Below are positions 62,359 to 64,000 of a stretch of 64,000 nt of DNA, in pieces (position 1 is the stretch's first letter; each line of letters opens with the position of its first letter). The DNA lies in contig JANYHF010000059.1 in NCBI GenBank assembly GCA_025359185.1, positions 1-64,000 of the forward strand, in the 5' to 3' direction. This DNA comes from Hyphomicrobiaceae bacterium (GTDB lineage Bacteria; Pseudomonadota; Alphaproteobacteria; Rhizobiales; Hyphomicrobiaceae). The notes beneath the pieces were generated by a model. It was given only the letters and a program-made list of their open reading frames with translations. It made no database searches and was not told the origin of the DNA. The position numbers and the translations under genes are program-made.

Positions 62359-64000
62359 ATGCGCGTCCGGACAGTGGCACTGGCGGCGGCACTGATGGTG
62401 TTGGCACAACCGGCCGATGCGCGCCGCCAGCCGCGCAAGGAAGATCCGGCGTCTTCCACCGCTGCTATCGCCCAAGGCAAGACGATAGCATTCGCCCAAG
62501 CCTGTGCACCGGGCGAACGAATCACCATCGCGGCCACGGGCGATTTGCTGTTTCACCGGCCGCTGGAGCAGGAGGCTCTGACGCCGTCGGGCAACTATCG
62601 CGATTTCTGGAAGCCCGTCACCAGTATCATCGCCAATGCCGACCTCGCTTACGCCAATTTCGAGGGTGCTGCCGCCGACGGCGTCACCAATGGCCTTGAT
62701 ATCGTCAAGGATCCGGGCCGGGAGTGGAATAACCGTGTCTACACGGCGCAACCGATGGTGCTGAGCTACAACTACCATCCGTCGCTGATCGACGACCTTA
62801 TCAACACCGGCTTCGATGTGGTTTCGACGGCCAACAACCACGCACTTGACCGTGGCGCCATCGGCATCGACCGGACGGTTGCCAATTTTGAAAAGCGCGG
62901 GCTGGCGTTCTCCGGCACGCGCGTGAGCGATGCGGCCGAGCATCCCTTCAGCGTCGTGACCACGGTGAAAGGGCACAACGTGGCCTGGCTAGCGTGCACG
63001 TTCGATACCAACGGTTTTCCTGACCGGCACGATCAAGTGCTGCATTGCTTCTCGCAACGCGATGCAGTGCTGGCGGAGATCAAGCGCCTGGCGTCCGACC
63101 CGCAGATTGACGCTGTGATGTTCACGCCCCATTGGGGTATCGAAGGCTCGCCAACGCCCGAAAAGCGGCAGCGCGATCTTGCCCAGGCCGCTGTCGAGGC
63201 AGGTGCCACAGCTGTTGTCGGCACACATCCGCACGTGCAGGGGCCATGGGAAAAGCTCAGCGCCACAGATGGCCGCGAAGGACTGGTGATCTATTCGACC
63301 GGCAACTTTATTTCCAACCAGCGTCATCCCGAGCAGCGCATGGGCGAGATCGCGCTGATCGAGCTGACGCAGGAGCCAGGCGCAAAGAAAATGCGTGTGA
63401 CCGCAGCGGGCTTCATACAGACTTATGTCGATATCACGGCCGTCCACCGGGTCACGGAAGCGCCGCGATCCATGGCGTCGCGGCCGATGCCGGCGGGCAA
63501 CCGGGTGTTCGGTGCCGAATTGCCAAAACTTCCGCGAACCTGCGATGCAGGGCAAAGCGTAACCGAAAGTTGGGGTGCCGCGCCGCCGGTGACCGTGGCG
63601 CTACTACCGCTGCCCCCGCCCAAACCAGTTGAGCCAAAGTCAGGCGCGGTGATCCGCGAACTGGCGGTTGTGACCGTGACTGCTGCGGCGATGCCTGCGG
63701 CCAAACTGGTGCTCGCGGCTGTGCAACCCGTTGTCCGATCAACTCAGCCTTCGGCAGTCAGCGCCTTGGCGAGCCTGAAAGCACCGCAGGTCAACGCTAA
63801 GCTGGCCGGGATCGCAGCGCTGCCAACGGACGGCTGGGCACTAACCTCCAAAGCTGCGGGCAAGACCGACGCGGTCGCAACGAATTTGGCCGTGCCCGCT
63901 AAGGCCCGCCCTGCCAAGACCTACTATGTTGACGTCAAGCTGGCGGGTGTAGCGGGTCTGCCAACGGACGGCTGGGTGCTTGCGAAGCAGACAATCGCGG
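62359..64000 (+). CDS. CapA-family (PGA_cap) protein, cut by the window end
   Basis: Open for 547 codons to the edge. A signal peptide covers about residues 1-21 (MRVRTVALAAALMVLAQPAD). The CapA metallophosphatase-like domain spans about 52-360 with TGDLLFHRP, STANNHALDRG near 157, FTPHWGIEGSPTP, VGTHPHVQGPW near 287 and YSTGNFISNQ. Family members act in poly-gamma-glutamate capsule or envelope polymer handling. After it comes an Ala/Pro-rich region and two related units starting at residues 481 and 527 (KLAG, then LPTDGW), about 46 residues apart. Confidence 0.85.
   Translation, partial: MRVRTVALAAALMVLAQPADARRQPRKEDPASSTAAIAQGKTIAFAQACAPGERITIAATGDLLFHRPLEQEALTPSGNYRDFWKPVTSIIANADLAYANFEGAAADGVTNGLDIVKDPGREWNNRVYTAQPMVLSYNYHPSLIDDLINTGFDVVSTANNHALDRGAIGIDRTVANFEKRGLAFSGTRVSDAAEHPFSVVTTVKGHNVAWLACTFDTNGFPDRHDQVLHCFSQRDAVLAEIKRLASDPQIDAVMFTPHWGIEGSPTPEKRQRDLAQAAVEAGATAVVGTHPHVQGPWEKLSATDGREGLVIYSTGNFISNQRHPEQRMGEIALIELTQEPGAKKMRVTAAGFIQTYVDITAVHRVTEAPRSMASRPMPAGNRVFGAELPKLPRTCDAGQSVTESWGAAPPVTVALLPLPPPKPVEPKSGAVIRELAVVTVTAAAMPAAKLVLAAVQPVVRSTQPSAVSALASLKAPQVNAKLAGIAALPTDGWALTSKAAGKTDAVATNLAVPAKARPAKTYYVDVKLAGVAGLPTDGWVLAKQTIA

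Overview
The window reads as a piece of a GC-rich alphaproteobacterial chromosome. Pointers are a bacterial-type phosphatidylcholine synthase (pcs), an Usg-family protein, a DUF1127 protein, accA followed by a YkuD-type L,D-transpeptidase, a tRNA-Leu next to trigger factor, and several intergenic palindromes of the CCGGGCTTGACCCGG kind. It resembles Hyphomicrobiales or Rhodospirillales relatives; the genus cannot be told from the sequence alone. No rRNA, CRISPR array, phage module or transposase gene was found.

Layout. 1-6.2 kb: nested palindrome, repeat element copy 1, VOC protein, xerC, two transporters around a cysteine-cluster protein, bolA, J-domain protein. 6.2-12.8 kb: DUF1127 protein, LysR regulator with a flavin reductase, a lytic-transglycosylase-like protein, NAD kinase, and an operon of a drug/metabolite transporter with a PLP decarboxylase. 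13-16.4 kb: type I secretion ATPase and adaptor. 16.6-22.3 kb: denD-like dehydrogenase, Gfo/Idh/MocA oxidoreductase, accA, L,D-transpeptidase. 22.3-26.1 kb: repeat copy 2, then thiBPQ behind a TPP riboswitch. 26.3-34.4 kb: TadG-like protein, CoA transferase with purB, a HigBA-type toxin/antitoxin pair, a BKACE enzyme, trigger factor with a histidine-rich tail, tRNA-Leu(UAG). 34.6-43.2 kb: multicopper oxidase with SCO protein, caspase-SUMF1 protein, an operon of SHMT-like enzyme, serB and pcs, then miaA. 43.2-46.4 kb: a less typical stretch with a second PLP decarboxylase, a frameshifted HxlR regulator and repeat copy 3. 46.4-54.4 kb: L19 fused to a helix-hairpin-helix domain, ketopantoate-reductase-like enzyme with AEC transporter, ptsN, and rfbC-rfbB-rfbA without rfbD. 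54.7-64 kb: two class III aminotransferases, serA-serC, msrA, usg, and a CapA-family gene cut by the window end.

Connected functions. L-serine synthesis is fully represented (serA, serC, serB) although split over 20 kb, and serB sits between an SHMT-like enzyme and pcs. Thiamine uptake is one riboswitch-controlled operon. dTDP-sugar synthesis is present up to dTDP-4-keto-L-rhamnose.

The most unusual items are a 192-233 bp palindromic repeat in three copies that touches gene ends and starts and can donate coding sequence, the His-rich trigger factor, the L19-HhH fusion, the caspase-SUMF1 protein, and a set of recurring intergenic hairpins. All database comparisons are from memory of families; nothing was searched or computed.
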